Assembly: GCA_045641505.1 (NCBI GenBank)
Contig: JAZUHB010000054.1
Coordinates: forward strand, 1 to 28,094
Direction of reading: 5' to 3'
Source: JAZQNF01 sp045641505
Lineage (GTDB): Bacteria; Bacillota; Clostridia; Lachnospirales; Bianqueaceae
DNA: 28,094 nucleotides
Shown here: positions 8,054 to 15,088 of the stretch, piece after piece
How the letters are laid out: the number at the start of each line of letters is the position of its first letter
Numbering within the stretch: position 1 is the stretch's first letter
Notes under the pieces: generated by a model
Database searches by the model: none
Told to the model about the DNA's origin: nothing
Seen by the model: only the letters and a program-made list of their open reading frames with translations
Program-made: the position numbers and the translations under genes

Positions 8054-8833
8054 TCATTCGGTGTCGGCCGGATAGCTGTACAGCTCGCCGCAGTCGAAGT
8101 AGCGCGCGGGGGCGCCGTCGAAGCGGCCGTCGAGGCGGTCGGCCAGGCGGGCCATCGAGAGGCGCTCGCTTCCGCAGTGGCCCAGCAGGATCAGCGCCTT
8201 GGGGAGGCCCATCTCGGCGGCCTCACGGATCGGTTCGCCGTTGTGCCATTCGCAGGTTTCGCCGCCGATGACCAGCTCGTCGCCGCTGTCGTAGAGGAAG
8301 TCCTCGTAGCCGCCCTGCTCGCCGACGTAGAGGCGGAGCTTCGTGACGGGGAGCGCCGGGTCGCCGATCAGGCGGGGATGGCGGATCTGCAGGCGTTCGC
8401 CGAGCGTGCGGAGCAGCTCGCCCGCGCGGACGGGCTCGGTCAGGACGAAGCCGCAGCGGCCGTCGAAGTCGCCGGTCCAGCCCATGCGCTCGATCAGGTC
8501 GAGCGAGACCTCGTCCGTCCCGCGGCGGTGCATCGAGTCGTGGTAGCGCCAGACGGCGATGCCGGTTTCCTCGAGCAGGCGGAGCTTGCGGCGGGTCAGG
8601 TCGTTGTCCATGCGCGTGTCGGAGCCGGTGAAGAAGGTGGGCTCGTGGGTGATCAGGAGATCCGCGCCCCATTCCTTCGCGGCGGCGAGGACCCGGGGCG
8701 TGGCGGCGAAGCAGGTGCCGAGACGCCGGACCTCGCGGTCGGGCTCGCCGAATTTCAGCGTGTCGACGGTGCCGGGGTGCTCGCGCAGATAGTCCGCGCC
8801 GACGACGCGGGTCATGATTTCGGTGACGGTCAT
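8054..8833 (-). CDS. Nif3-like dinuclear metal centre protein, divergent
   Basis: A protein of about 259 residues of the Nif3 (GTP cyclohydrolase 1 type 2-like) family, hexameric proteins with a two-metal site of uncertain function. The three family signature regions are present: ITHEPTFF (61-68), YHDSMH (97-102) and GHCGSE near residue 217-222. In classical members the first motif is His-His; here the second His is Glu64, and the Asp-bearing central motif is rearranged, so metal binding may differ. Length matches the short Nif3 form without an inserted PII-like domain. The ATG overlaps the stop of the upstream acyltransferase as ATGA, indicating translational coupling. Cytosolic; no membrane segment. 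Confidence 0.85.
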   Translation of the reverse strand: MTVTEIMTRVVGADYLREHPGTVDTLKFGEPDREVRRLGTCFAATPRVLAAAKEWGADLLITHEPTFFTGSDTRMDNDLTRRKLRLLEETGIAVWRYHDSMHRRGTDEVSLDLIERMGWTGDFDGRCGFVLTEPVRAGELLRTLGERLQIRHPRLIGDPALPVTKLRLYVGEQGGYEDFLYDSGDELVIGGETCEWHNGEPIREAAEMGLPKALILLGHCGSERLSMARLADRLDGRFDGAPARYFDCGELYSYPADTE

Positions 8834-10038
8834 TTCGTTTCCTCGTTCTTTCGGAGCGCCATCAGGGTGTTCATGATCCGGCTGACGTCGCGGGGGTCGG
8901 GCAGGTAGAAGCGGCGCATGACCTCGTCCCGGTAGAGGACGACGCTGCCGTCCATGTAGTCGGCGCTGAGGCCGGGCAGCGATTTGACCGGGACCTCGAG
9001 GCTTTCCTCGGCGTCCTCGTAGCGGAGCTTTTCGCGGTCGAGCGTGAGCGTGCCCTCGCAGCGGGGCACGAAGGGAGTGTCCTCGGTCAGCAGCTTCATG
9101 GCCTTGCGGACCGGGTAGACGAGGCGGAAGTCCGGGTCCATGACGCGGCGCTCCTCCAGCTCCTTCTGGAAGCGGCTCCAGGCGGAGAGGTCGGCGGGCA
9201 GCGCGGGCTCGGTGTCGGGCTCGAAGAGCATGCGGCGGGAGAGCTTCGCGCCGGCGCCGCAGGCCGTGCAGAAGACGCGGCTGTCGGCATCCGCGATGCT
9301 GTATTCGGCGCCGCAGACGGGGCAGGCGTAGAGCAGGCGGGAGATCTGCTTCATGTAGGGAGCGCGGCGCGGGCCGTAGCCGCGGCGGTCGGCGAGACCG
9401 TTGCGCAGTTCCTCGGAGGCGTCGTAGGCGAGCGCGGCGTCGATCTTCGCCTCAAGCTCCGGGATGCTGAGCGCGGCGGCTTCCTCGGCCGTGACGATCA
9501 GCTTCAGCTCGCCGCCGATCCGGCCGCAGTGGATGCCGTTGTAATCGTAGGGCGGCTTCACGAAGTAGGTGCCGTGGGCGATGAAGCCGACCACGGGGAC
9601 CCGGAGCTTCTTCACGAGCTTCGCGCAGGAGGGGTCGATCGGGCCCGGCAGGCCGTCCATCGAGACCCGTCCCTCGGGCATGAAGGCCAGGACGTGGCCG
9701 TCCTTCACGGTCTGCAGCATCTCGCGGACCGCGTTGAGGTCCGGCACGAACTGCTTCTTGGGAATCACGTTCATCATCCGGAAGAGCCGTCCCTGCGCGC
9801 CCTTGCAGACCTGCTGGGCGCCGGCCACGATGCGGCCGTAGCGGGGGTAGAGCGCAGCCAGAAGCGGCGCCGCGTCGAGCTCGGACGGATGAGCGCTCAG
9901 CACGACGAAGGGATCCTTGCCGTGCTTCAGCTTCTTTACGGCCTCATCGGCCTTGATGCGATAGCCCAGCACTACCCTCAGCGCGATCTTGATGACGATC
10001 GCGACGAAAAAGTAGGTGAACTTCTTTTCGCGTTTCAT
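8830..10038 (-). CDS. PlsC-like lysophospholipid acyltransferase with zinc ribbon
   Basis: A 402-residue protein. An N-terminal hydrophobic segment (about 9-24) precedes a PlsC/LPLAT domain with the catalytic HX4D motif HPSELD (His50, Asp55) and the acceptor-binding PEGRVS (121-126). It should acylate a glycerophospholipid precursor or related lipid at the membrane. After the domain, CPVCG (from Cys239) and CTACG (from Cys257) form a four-cysteine zinc ribbon, followed by about 130 residues I do not recognise. Typical PlsC proteins are near 200-250 residues, so the C-terminal half is an addition. It is the middle gene of a three-gene unit: 24 bp after a small membrane protein and overlapping Nif3 by four bases. 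Confidence 0.87.
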   Translation of the reverse strand: MKREKKFTYFFVAIVIKIALRVVLGYRIKADEAVKKLKHGKDPFVVLSAHPSELDAAPLLAALYPRYGRIVAGAQQVCKGAQGRLFRMMNVIPKKQFVPDLNAVREMLQTVKDGHVLAFMPEGRVSMDGLPGPIDPSCAKLVKKLRVPVVGFIAHGTYFVKPPYDYNGIHCGRIGGELKLIVTAEEAAALSIPELEAKIDAALAYDASEELRNGLADRRGYGPRRAPYMKQISRLLYACPVCGAEYSIADADSRVFCTACGAGAKLSRRMLFEPDTEPALPADLSAWSRFQKELEERRVMDPDFRLVYPVRKAMKLLTEDTPFVPRCEGTLTLDREKLRYEDAEESLEVPVKSLPGLSADYMDGSVVLYRDEVMRRFYLPDPRDVSRIMNTLMALRKNEETK

Positions 10039-10062
10039 TGTTTCAACCTCTTTTCGGAAGAG

Positions 10063-10518
10063 TTAGGGGAAGATGGAGGCAATTTTGCTCAGGCTGCCCA
10101 GAATTTTTGAAATCTGTTGGAAAATCGGCTCGAAATCCACGTTTGCAATCGCGTTGACTTTCTCCTTCAGCGCATCGAAATCGATGGTGCTGACCTGTCC
10201 GATAATCTCGTTGATCCGATCCGCGTCGATCTGTTCGACCGAGTCGACCAGGCCGCGGACCTTCTCGAAGTCGACGGATTCGACCATCGCGGCCACCTCG
10301 TTTGCCTTGGAGGCGATCCGGTTGCAGTACGCGACGGCGGCCTGTACCTTGGGCACGATGATGATGGCGGCCGCGGCGAGCAGGCCGACGATCACGATCG
10401 CGATGATCCAGTTCTTGGCGGTGCGCACCTTTTCGCGACGCTCGATTTTTCCGAGCCGGTAGGAGATGCTCTCCAGCAATTCGCGGTCGCTGAGGACCTG
10501 AGTGTTCATTTCAGCCAT
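10063..10518 (-). CDS. Small membrane-anchored protein of unknown function
   Basis: A 151-residue protein. The start chosen is the ATG at 10516-10518, preceded by AAGGAG; an in-frame extension upstream has no ribosome binding site. A charged N-terminus (SDRELLESISYRLGKIERRE, residues 10-29) leads into one membrane helix at about 37-57, and the remaining part should be helical and possibly coiled-coil. The C-terminal part contains an internal near-repeat, VDFEKV, IDFDAL and VDFEPI, spaced by about 25 residues. I do not recognise a family. It is first in a unit with the acyltransferase and Nif3, which suggests an envelope-related role; this is inference only. Confidence 0.8.
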   Translation of the reverse strand: MAEMNTQVLSDRELLESISYRLGKIERREKVRTAKNWIIAIVIVGLLAAAAIIIVPKVQAAVAYCNRIASKANEVAAMVESVDFEKVRGLVDSVEQIDADRINEIIGQVSTIDFDALKEKVNAIANVDFEPIFQQISKILGSLSKIASIFP

Positions 10519-10548
10519 GCGGTTCTCCTTTTTGGCTTTATTTTCTTC

Positions 10549-10554
10549 ATTATA
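10549..10554 (-). promoter_or_regulatory. -10 box for the three-gene leftward unit
   Basis: A consensus TATAAT on the minus strand about 30 bp before the start at 10518. No good -35 hexamer is visible at 16-18 bp. The divergent plus-strand promoter begins at 10566, so the two promoters lie back to back and overlap. Confidence 0.5.
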
Positions 10555-10565
10555 GCACAGGATGG

Positions 10566-10594
10566 TTGAAAAAATCACCGACTGCGAATAAAAT
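10566..10594 (+). promoter_or_regulatory. Promoter of the seven-helix membrane protein gene
   Basis: TTGAAA (10566-10571) and TAAAAT (10589-10594) are separated by exactly 17 bp. The transcript would start near 10601 and carry a leader of about 185 nt containing the 36-bp tandem duplication. Confidence 0.65.
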
Positions 10595-10621
10595 AAGGAA
10601 AAATGTGAATCGTTTTCCGAG

Positions 10622-10693
10622 TTCGGCCAAGGGGGCGTTCTGTCCCTTCACCACGTTCCCGGCCGAGGGCAGGTTCTGTCCCTTCACCACGTT
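10622..10693. repeat. Two tandem 36-bp repeats in a transcribed leader
   Basis: Copies at 10622-10657 and 10658-10693 match at 30 of 36 positions by my count. The last 21 bp of each copy (10637-10657 and 10673-10693) are identical, and the variable part keeps GGCC-AGGG. No palindrome is present and there are only two units. The minus strand reads through as NVVKGQN repeats, but there is no gene context for translation. Confidence 0.85.
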
Positions 10694-10785
10694 TTCTGCC
10701 GCCGCGCGCCTTCGTCCGCGGACCCGCGCCGGCGCTGAAATAGCAACGAGAAACACAACGTATCGAGAAACACGGAGGTAACAAA

Positions 10786-11457
10786 ATGCGTAATTTCCTG
10801 CTGGCAAGCTGCCCCATCGCAATCTGGATCATCACGGCGATCGAGCTCGCGCTGCTCATCGTGATGTTCGCCCGCTACAAGAAGACCGGCAAGCCGATCC
10901 TGCTTTGCATGGCGCTGATCACGACCGGTCTGTTCGTGGATGCCCTCGGCATCAGCCTGGGCTCCGTCCTCAGCGGTCCCACTCTGGTCGCCGTCAGCCG
11001 CGTCCGCTTCATCGCCCACGGCCTGCTGATCCCCCTGCTGTTCCCCATCTGCGCCTACGCGCTGAATTTCAATAAGAAGTGGCGCGTCGCCGTCTGGATC
11101 TTCACCGCGCTCCTGATGGTCGCCGGCCTCGCGGAGGCCCTCGCCACCAAGCTGCAGATGTCCACTATCGCCGGCGTGACCCGCTTCATGGCCTCGCCCG
11201 AGACGCCCGGCTGGGCCACCGCCATCAGCAACGTCCTGAGCTTCGGCACCGTGATCCCGCTGATGATCGCGGGCATCATCGTCTGGATCAAGCAGAAGAC
11301 CCCGGCGCTCTTCCTGTCCGGCTTCTTCATGTTCGCGTTCTCCGCCCTCGGCCCCGCCACCGGCAACACCGACCTGATCTTCTACATCAGCATGTTCGGC
11401 GAGGTCCTGATGGTCTTCTTCCTGTACCTGTACGGCAAGAAGAAGGTCAAGGGCTGA
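10786..11457 (+). CDS. Seven-helix membrane protein of unknown function
   Basis: A 223-residue protein that is almost entirely membrane-embedded. Hydrophobic segments lie at about 8-28, 37-58, 74-94, 99-118, 141-166, 171-189 and 195-213, ending in a basic tail (YGKKKVKG). Positive charges sit mainly after helices 1, 5 and 7. The ATG has a GGAGG site. I see no motif of a known transporter or enzyme. It is monocistronic, with its own promoter, a long leader and a strong hairpin terminator, divergent from the acyltransferase unit. Confidence 0.85.
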   Translation: MRNFLLASCPIAIWIITAIELALLIVMFARYKKTGKPILLCMALITTGLFVDALGISLGSVLSGPTLVAVSRVRFIAHGLLIPLLFPICAYALNFNKKWRVAVWIFTALLMVAGLAEALATKLQMSTIAGVTRFMASPETPGWATAISNVLSFGTVIPLMIAGIIVWIKQKTPALFLSGFFMFAFSALGPATGNTDLIFYISMFGEVLMVFFLYLYGKKKVKG

Positions 11458-11518
11458 GCGGCGCAAAAGCTTCGCCGGCCGCGGCGAATCGCGGCGCGGG
11501 ACCGTTTTTGAAAACAGA

Positions 11519-11556
11519 AAGGCCGTCGGGATTTCGCTCCCGACGGCCTTGTTTTG
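11519..11556. terminator. Strong bidirectional terminator
   Basis: AAGGCCGTCGGGA (11519-11531), loop TTTCGC and TCCCGACGGCCTT (11538-11550) make a perfect 13-bp stem followed by GTTTTG. The A-rich left flank gives a T-rich tail on the minus strand. It separates the convergent membrane-protein and reductase genes. Confidence 0.9.
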
Positions 11557-11577
11557 TGCTTGAACGGGTCGGCCGCG

Positions 11578-12594
11578 TCACTTCACCAGATCGTCGAACA
11601 GCCGGATGTTCTCCTTCGCCAGCGGCAGCTCGCCGGCTTGCTCCTTCTTGATGATCTCCACGATGCGGTCGTTGATCGGCGTCGCGATGCCGCACTTGCG
11701 GCCCCACTCGCAGACGACGCCGTTGATCGCGTCCACCTCGCAGGGCTTGCCCTTTTTGAGGTCCTGCTCCATCGAGGGCTCCAGCAGACGGTGCTTCTTC
11801 ATCGCGATCGGCAGCAGGAACTCGGCGAAGCCGCGCTTCAGCGCGTTTTTGTAGTAGAAAAGCTTGGTGATGTCCTTGCCCTGCACGGGGGCGAAGACGG
11901 CGCCGGCGGCGTGGCCGACGTCGATGCACTCCTTCATGCAACGGACGGCGACCTTCTTGGCCGCGGGTGTCTCGCTCACGTCGCCGAAGAGGCCGCCCAT
12001 CACGGTGCCGAGGCCGGAGAAGGTGGCGTTGATGAGGAGCTTGGACCAGCGGCAGCCCAGCAGGTTATCCTCGATGACGACGGGACACATCTTTTCGAGC
12101 AGCCCCTTGACCGTCTCCATCTGCCCGTCGGTGATGCCCTCCATGCGGCCCATGTGGAAGGAAAGGCTGTCGGGCTCGCTGGTGAGGGTGCTCTCGCCGG
12201 GGGCGGACAGGGTCGCGCCCCACTCGACGACGCAGCCGATGGTGTGGTCGCTGCCGATGATCTCGGCGATGCCGGGCTCGGGGATGCCGTTCTGCAGCGT
12301 GACGATCACGCCCTTTTCCGCCAGCATCGGCTGCAGGAAGCGGACCACCTCCGGGTTCAGCAGCTGCTTGGTCATCAGGAAGATCACGTCATAGGGGCCC
12401 TGCATCTCGTCGGGGAAGAGCGCCTTGACGGGGACCGTGAAATCGACCGTGCCGGTGACGTGGGCGCCGTTTTGCTTCAGCGCCTCGGTGTGGGCCTTGT
12501 TGCGGTTGACCAGCTCCACATCGACGCCGTTTTTGGTCATGTACGCGCCGAGGATGGTCCCGAGGGAGCCGGCGCCGTAGATTGCGGTTTTCAT
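11578..12594 (-). CDS. PanE/ApbA-type 2-dehydropantoate 2-reductase family protein
   Basis: A 338-residue NADPH-dependent reductase. The N-terminal Rossmann domain begins with GAGSLG (7-12). The C-terminal helical domain carries the family's catalytic lysine Lys185 (CRWSKLLINA) and the conserved PCEVDAINGVV (284-294, Glu286). True PanE makes pantoate for coenzyme A. The protein is somewhat longer than typical PanE (about 300 residues) and no panB, panC or panD lies nearby, so a related 2-oxo acid could be the substrate. It starts 35 bp after the stop of the LmbE-type deacetylase gene and is probably cotranscribed with it. Confidence 0.88.
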   Translation of the reverse strand: MKTAIYGAGSLGTILGAYMTKNGVDVELVNRNKAHTEALKQNGAHVTGTVDFTVPVKALFPDEMQGPYDVIFLMTKQLLNPEVVRFLQPMLAEKGVIVTLQNGIPEPGIAEIIGSDHTIGCVVEWGATLSAPGESTLTSEPDSLSFHMGRMEGITDGQMETVKGLLEKMCPVVIEDNLLGCRWSKLLINATFSGLGTVMGGLFGDVSETPAAKKVAVRCMKECIDVGHAAGAVFAPVQGKDITKLFYYKNALKRGFAEFLLPIAMKKHRLLEPSMEQDLKKGKPCEVDAINGVVCEWGRKCGIATPINDRIVEIIKKEQAGELPLAKENIRLFDDLVK

Positions 12595-12629
12595 GGGGAA
12601 AAATCTCCTTTATGTGAATTTTGCGTTAC

Positions 12630-13403
12630 TCAGCGTTTTTCGGATTCCGGCAGGCAGTGCATGTTGACGCTGCCGAGCACGCGGAAGCCCTCGGCGCGGC
12701 CCTTGAAGGAGCGCAGGCCGAAGTCGACCGAGCGCAGCCGGATGTAGAGGGAGAAGAGGCGCGAGTCGTCGCTGCCCTCGGGGACCTGGCTGGGGAAGCA
12801 CTTGGTCACGCAGTAGAGCTGCTGCTCGACGTAGCCCTTCGTCCGGACGAAGCGGTTGGGCTTCGCGGTCATGTAGAAGGCGAGCGCCTTGACCGGCGCG
12901 GGCACGGTGCCGTGGCCCTTCATGATGCCGGGGTTCGACGCGAAGCAGGCCACGCGGCGGCAGGCCTCGCCCACGTTCAGGTGGTCGACGTGGCACTCGC
13001 AGTTCGGGTCGGGGTCGACCGAGAAGATCACGTCCGGCCGGAAGTCGCCGACCGTGCGGGCGATGCCGTCGATCAGCTCGGACTGCTCGTAGAAGCCGCC
13101 GTCGCAGAGGTCGAGGAAGCGGACGTCCTTCACGCCCAGGTGCGCGGCGGAGTCGATCGCCTCGTTCCGGCGGACCTCCGCCAGCTCGTCGGGCGTGAGC
13201 TCCGGCGCGTAGGCGCTGCCGTAGCGGCCGTCGAGACAGATCAGGAAGCAGACCTCCTTGCCCTCGGCGGCGAAGCGGGCGGCGGTGGCGCCGCAGCCGA
13301 TCTCGAGATCGTCCGGGTGCGGACCCACGAATAGACAGCGCTCGAACTTTTCGAGCTTCGGCAGCGGGGCGGCCAGCTTGATGGCCAGATTGGTGATGCC
13401 CAT
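12630..13403 (-). CDS. PIG-L/LmbE-family metal-dependent deacetylase
   Basis: A 257-residue protein. The start is the ATG at 13401-13403, preceded by AGGAGG; the frame stays open further upstream but has no other ribosome binding site. The zinc site is clear: PHPDDLE (28-34: His29, Asp31, Asp32) and HVDHLNVGEA (138-147: His138, His141). The family removes N-acetyl groups from sugars such as GlcNAc-PI, bacillithiol or mycothiol precursors, and chitobiose. No signal peptide, so cytosolic. Which acetamido sugar is the substrate cannot be read from the sequence. It is first gene of a unit with the PanE-like reductase. Confidence 0.9.
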   Translation of the reverse strand: MGITNLAIKLAAPLPKLEKFERCLFVGPHPDDLEIGCGATAARFAAEGKEVCFLICLDGRYGSAYAPELTPDELAEVRRNEAIDSAAHLGVKDVRFLDLCDGGFYEQSELIDGIARTVGDFRPDVIFSVDPDPNCECHVDHLNVGEACRRVACFASNPGIMKGHGTVPAPVKALAFYMTAKPNRFVRTKGYVEQQLYCVTKCFPSQVPEGSDDSRLFSLYIRLRSVDFGLRSFKGRAEGFRVLGSVNMHCLPESEKR

Positions 13404-13478
13404 GGTGAGCCTCCTGTGTGGTGTGTTTGTGTGCTTGCGTGTGCGGGCGGCGGAAGCGCGGCGCCCGGCGTTTTCTTC

Positions 13479-13507
13479 ATTGTATTTTTGGCGCGGAGGT
13501 TTGTCAA
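13479..13507 (-). promoter_or_regulatory. Promoter of the LmbE-PanE unit
   Basis: On the minus strand a consensus TTGACA (13502-13507) and TACAAT (13479-13484) are separated by 17 bp. The leader before the ATG at 13403 is about 70 nt and rich in alternating GT/CA (13418-13445). Confidence 0.8.
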
Positions 13508-13617
13508 GAAAGGAAGAGGAGGGACGTGCGCGGGAAATTGCTTTGACCTCATTTTTGCTGCCGGGTCTGACTGCCCTTGCGGACAAGTGCCCCGCGCATT
13601 CAGCAGCGGTTCCATTG

Positions 13618-13655
13618 AAAAAAGACCCGACTCGAGCTCCCGGGTTGGGTCTTTT
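13618..13655 (-). terminator. Terminator of the ClpP-like gene
   Basis: AAAAGACCC (13620-13628) pairs with GGGTCTTTT (13647-13655), and the stem extends inward with wobble pairs. On the minus strand it ends in TTTTTT, 31 bp beyond the ClpP-like stop codon. Confidence 0.85.
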
Positions 13656-13686
13656 GCTGCGGCATCGAATTCGGCAAAGGCCGGTT

Positions 13687-14244
13687 TCATTTATAGTACT
13701 TATCTGCCAGCTTCAGCGAGATCGCCTCGCTTGCCGGGATGTACCACTCCGCTTTCCTGCTGATATAGTCCCGAAGCGTTTCCTCCTTGACCATTGATTT
13801 GCTGACGATCTCTGAGACCAGCATTTCCTGAAGACGAAGCGTTTCGTTGAGCTCCTGCTTGATGCCTTCGGTCATATCAAAAGCCCCAGCAGACACATCA
13901 TGGAACATGAGCGTCGCCGACTCTCCGATCAGGCGTTTGGCGCCGGAAAGCCAGACCCATAAAGCCATGCTCATGCCCGAGCCGATGCAAATCGTGTGAA
14001 CCGGGGTTTTGCTCCGCTTGATTACATCGACCAGGGCCAGGCCGTCATAGACGCTCCCGCCGTACGAATTGATGAAAAGCCGGATCGGTTTGCGCTCCCA
14101 GTCCTTGTAGACCTCTTCCTTGTCATCGTCATCTAAGTTGATTTCGAATATTTCCTGGATGATGCCCGCGACCGTGCCTTGTGATATGCGGTCGCTGAGC
14201 AACAGGTCTCGTTTGCGGTGCTCCGGCTGTTTTTCTTTACTCAT
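13687..14244 (-). CDS. ClpP-like serine protease
   Basis: A 185-residue protein of the ClpP/crotonase superfamily. The start is the ATG at 14242-14244 with a GAGG site; an upstream in-frame extension to 14382 looks non-coding. The substrate-binding strand INSYGGSVYDG (59-69), Ser92 in GSGMSMAL and His115 in LMFHDVSAG match the ClpP catalytic Ser and His. The third residue is less certain: Asp159 (TLRDY) is the candidate, but the segment appears to carry a small insertion relative to ClpP. There is a charged insert (LDDDDKEEVYKDWERK, 37-52). No clpX or phage head genes are adjacent, so it is not the housekeeping ClpP operon. Substrate and partner are unknown. It has its own terminator. Confidence 0.87.
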   Translation of the reverse strand: MSKEKQPEHRKRDLLLSDRISQGTVAGIIQEIFEINLDDDDKEEVYKDWERKPIRLFINSYGGSVYDGLALVDVIKRSKTPVHTICIGSGMSMALWVWLSGAKRLIGESATLMFHDVSAGAFDMTEGIKQELNETLRLQEMLVSEIVSKSMVKEETLRDYISRKAEWYIPASEAISLKLADKYYK

Positions 14245-14383
14245 TTCATTTTCCTCTTTTCTCTTTATGGCGCTGCCATTTTGTTTGATTTTAAGGTACT
14301 CCGGAACGTGTCCTATATTGCGGACTTGGCTTGCCCGGATCGCCGAAGGAAGACCGGTCATTTTTCCGGCCTCGCCGGGCATG

Positions 14384-14410
14384 AAAAAGCCGGCTCAGAT
14401 TCCGAACCGG
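14384..14410 (-). terminator. Weak hairpin terminator between array 1 and the ClpP-like gene
   Basis: CCGGCTC (14390-14396) and GAACCGG (14404-14410) pair with one wobble. The minus-strand tail is CTTTTTC. It would block leftward transcription coming from the repeat array. Confidence 0.4.
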
Positions 14411-14467
14411 ATTTGCTGTGTTTTTTGCGATGGATTCAGCCAATGCCAATGCCGTTGGGCGAAAATT

Positions 14468-14819
14468 GCTACAGTATTTGGCTTTTTTGAAAATACTGTA
14501 GCAGGAACTCAAACACTCTTGATGAAAAATACTACAGTATTCGCATTTTTTGAGTTTTCTGTAGCACTGCTTCGAACGCGGAGCGTGTCACCGAACACGA
14601 TTCACGGTGCTTTTCGGCCGGAGATCGCCGTGTTCGCGATGATAAGCCGCCTTGGCCTGCTACAGTATTCGCGATTTTCGTGATTACTGTAGTATTTTTC
14701 CGGCTGGCGTCCCAAGGGCCTACTACAGTATTTTCGATTTTTGAGATTACTGTAGCAAATTTTGCCACAGCCGGCGGAGCGACTGCTACAGTATTTTCGT
14801 TTTTTCAAATTACTGTAGC
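14468..14819. repeat. Palindromic repeat array 1: five 33-bp units, 63-bp period
   Basis: Units run 14469-14501, 14532-14564, 14660-14692, 14723-14755 and 14786-14818, each exactly 33 bp. All start CTACAGTATT and end CTGTAG. Four have full 8-bp arms (CTACAGTA/TACTGTAG); the first has a perfect 12-bp arm. Start-to-start distances are 63, 128, 63 and 63 bp, so linkers are 30 bp except for one slot where a unit seems lost. The central T-rich part varies between units while the ends are fixed, and the linkers are unrelated to each other. The array lies between the ClpP-like gene and the MFS-nagB promoter. It has no coding context; the 128-bp step breaks any reading frame. Confidence 0.93.
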
Positions 14820-14936
14820 ATTTCGCGGCCGCGGCGCCGGTCATCCGCTTTCGCCGCCGCGAACTCCCGACCGCCCGCGTAACCCGCCGCCGCGTCGCCG
14901 TCCACTGCAGGCTCCGCGCCGGCCATCCCCTCTCCC

Positions 14937-14965
14937 TTGCGCGCCGTCGCCATCCGTGGTATAGT
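14937..14965 (+). promoter_or_regulatory. Promoter of the MFS-nagB operon
   Basis: TTGCGC (14937-14942) and TATAGT (14960-14965) are separated by 17 bp. Transcription would begin near 14972, giving a leader of about 117 nt that is GC-rich and hairpin-forming. Confidence 0.65.
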
Positions 14966-14979
14966 GAAAAAGCGTCCCC

Positions 14980-15061
14980 GGGTGCCACGGGCACCCCGGA
15001 CGCCCCAAGCGTCGCGGACGCCACGGGTGCCTCAAGCGCCCCCGGGCGCCTTAGGCGCCCG
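14980..15061 (+). promoter_or_regulatory. Hairpin-rich leader of the MFS-nagB operon
   Basis: Two clean hairpins bound this stretch: GGGTGCC-ACG-GGCACCC (14980-14996) and CGGGCGCC-TTA-GGCGCCCG (15043-15061). Between them are degenerate repeats of GGACGCC and GGGTGCC types. The second hairpin ends about 15 nt before the AAAGGAG site and has no U-tract, so it is not a terminator. It could affect translation or RNA stability. No known riboswitch class is recognised. Confidence 0.45.
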
Positions 15062-15088
15062 ACCCTCACGCAAAAGAAAGGAGCCCCC

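Noticed and set aside
13404..13586. N-terminal extension of the LmbE-type deacetylase
   Set aside because: The extension overlaps the TTGACA/TACAAT promoter and lacks a ribosome binding site; AGGAGG precedes the ATG at 13403.
14245..14382. N-terminal extension of the ClpP-like protein
   Set aside because: No ribosome binding site upstream, and homology to ClpP starts only after Met at 14244.
14468..14819. CRISPR array (33-bp repeats, 30-bp spacers)
   Set aside because: The spacing fits, but the repeats differ in their centre and are palindromic over their full length, one step is 128 bp, and no cas gene is in the window.
14468..14819. Array hairpins as a series of transcription terminators
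   Set aside because: The T-rich part lies inside the loop rather than after the stem, and linkers lack consistent T-tracts on either strand.
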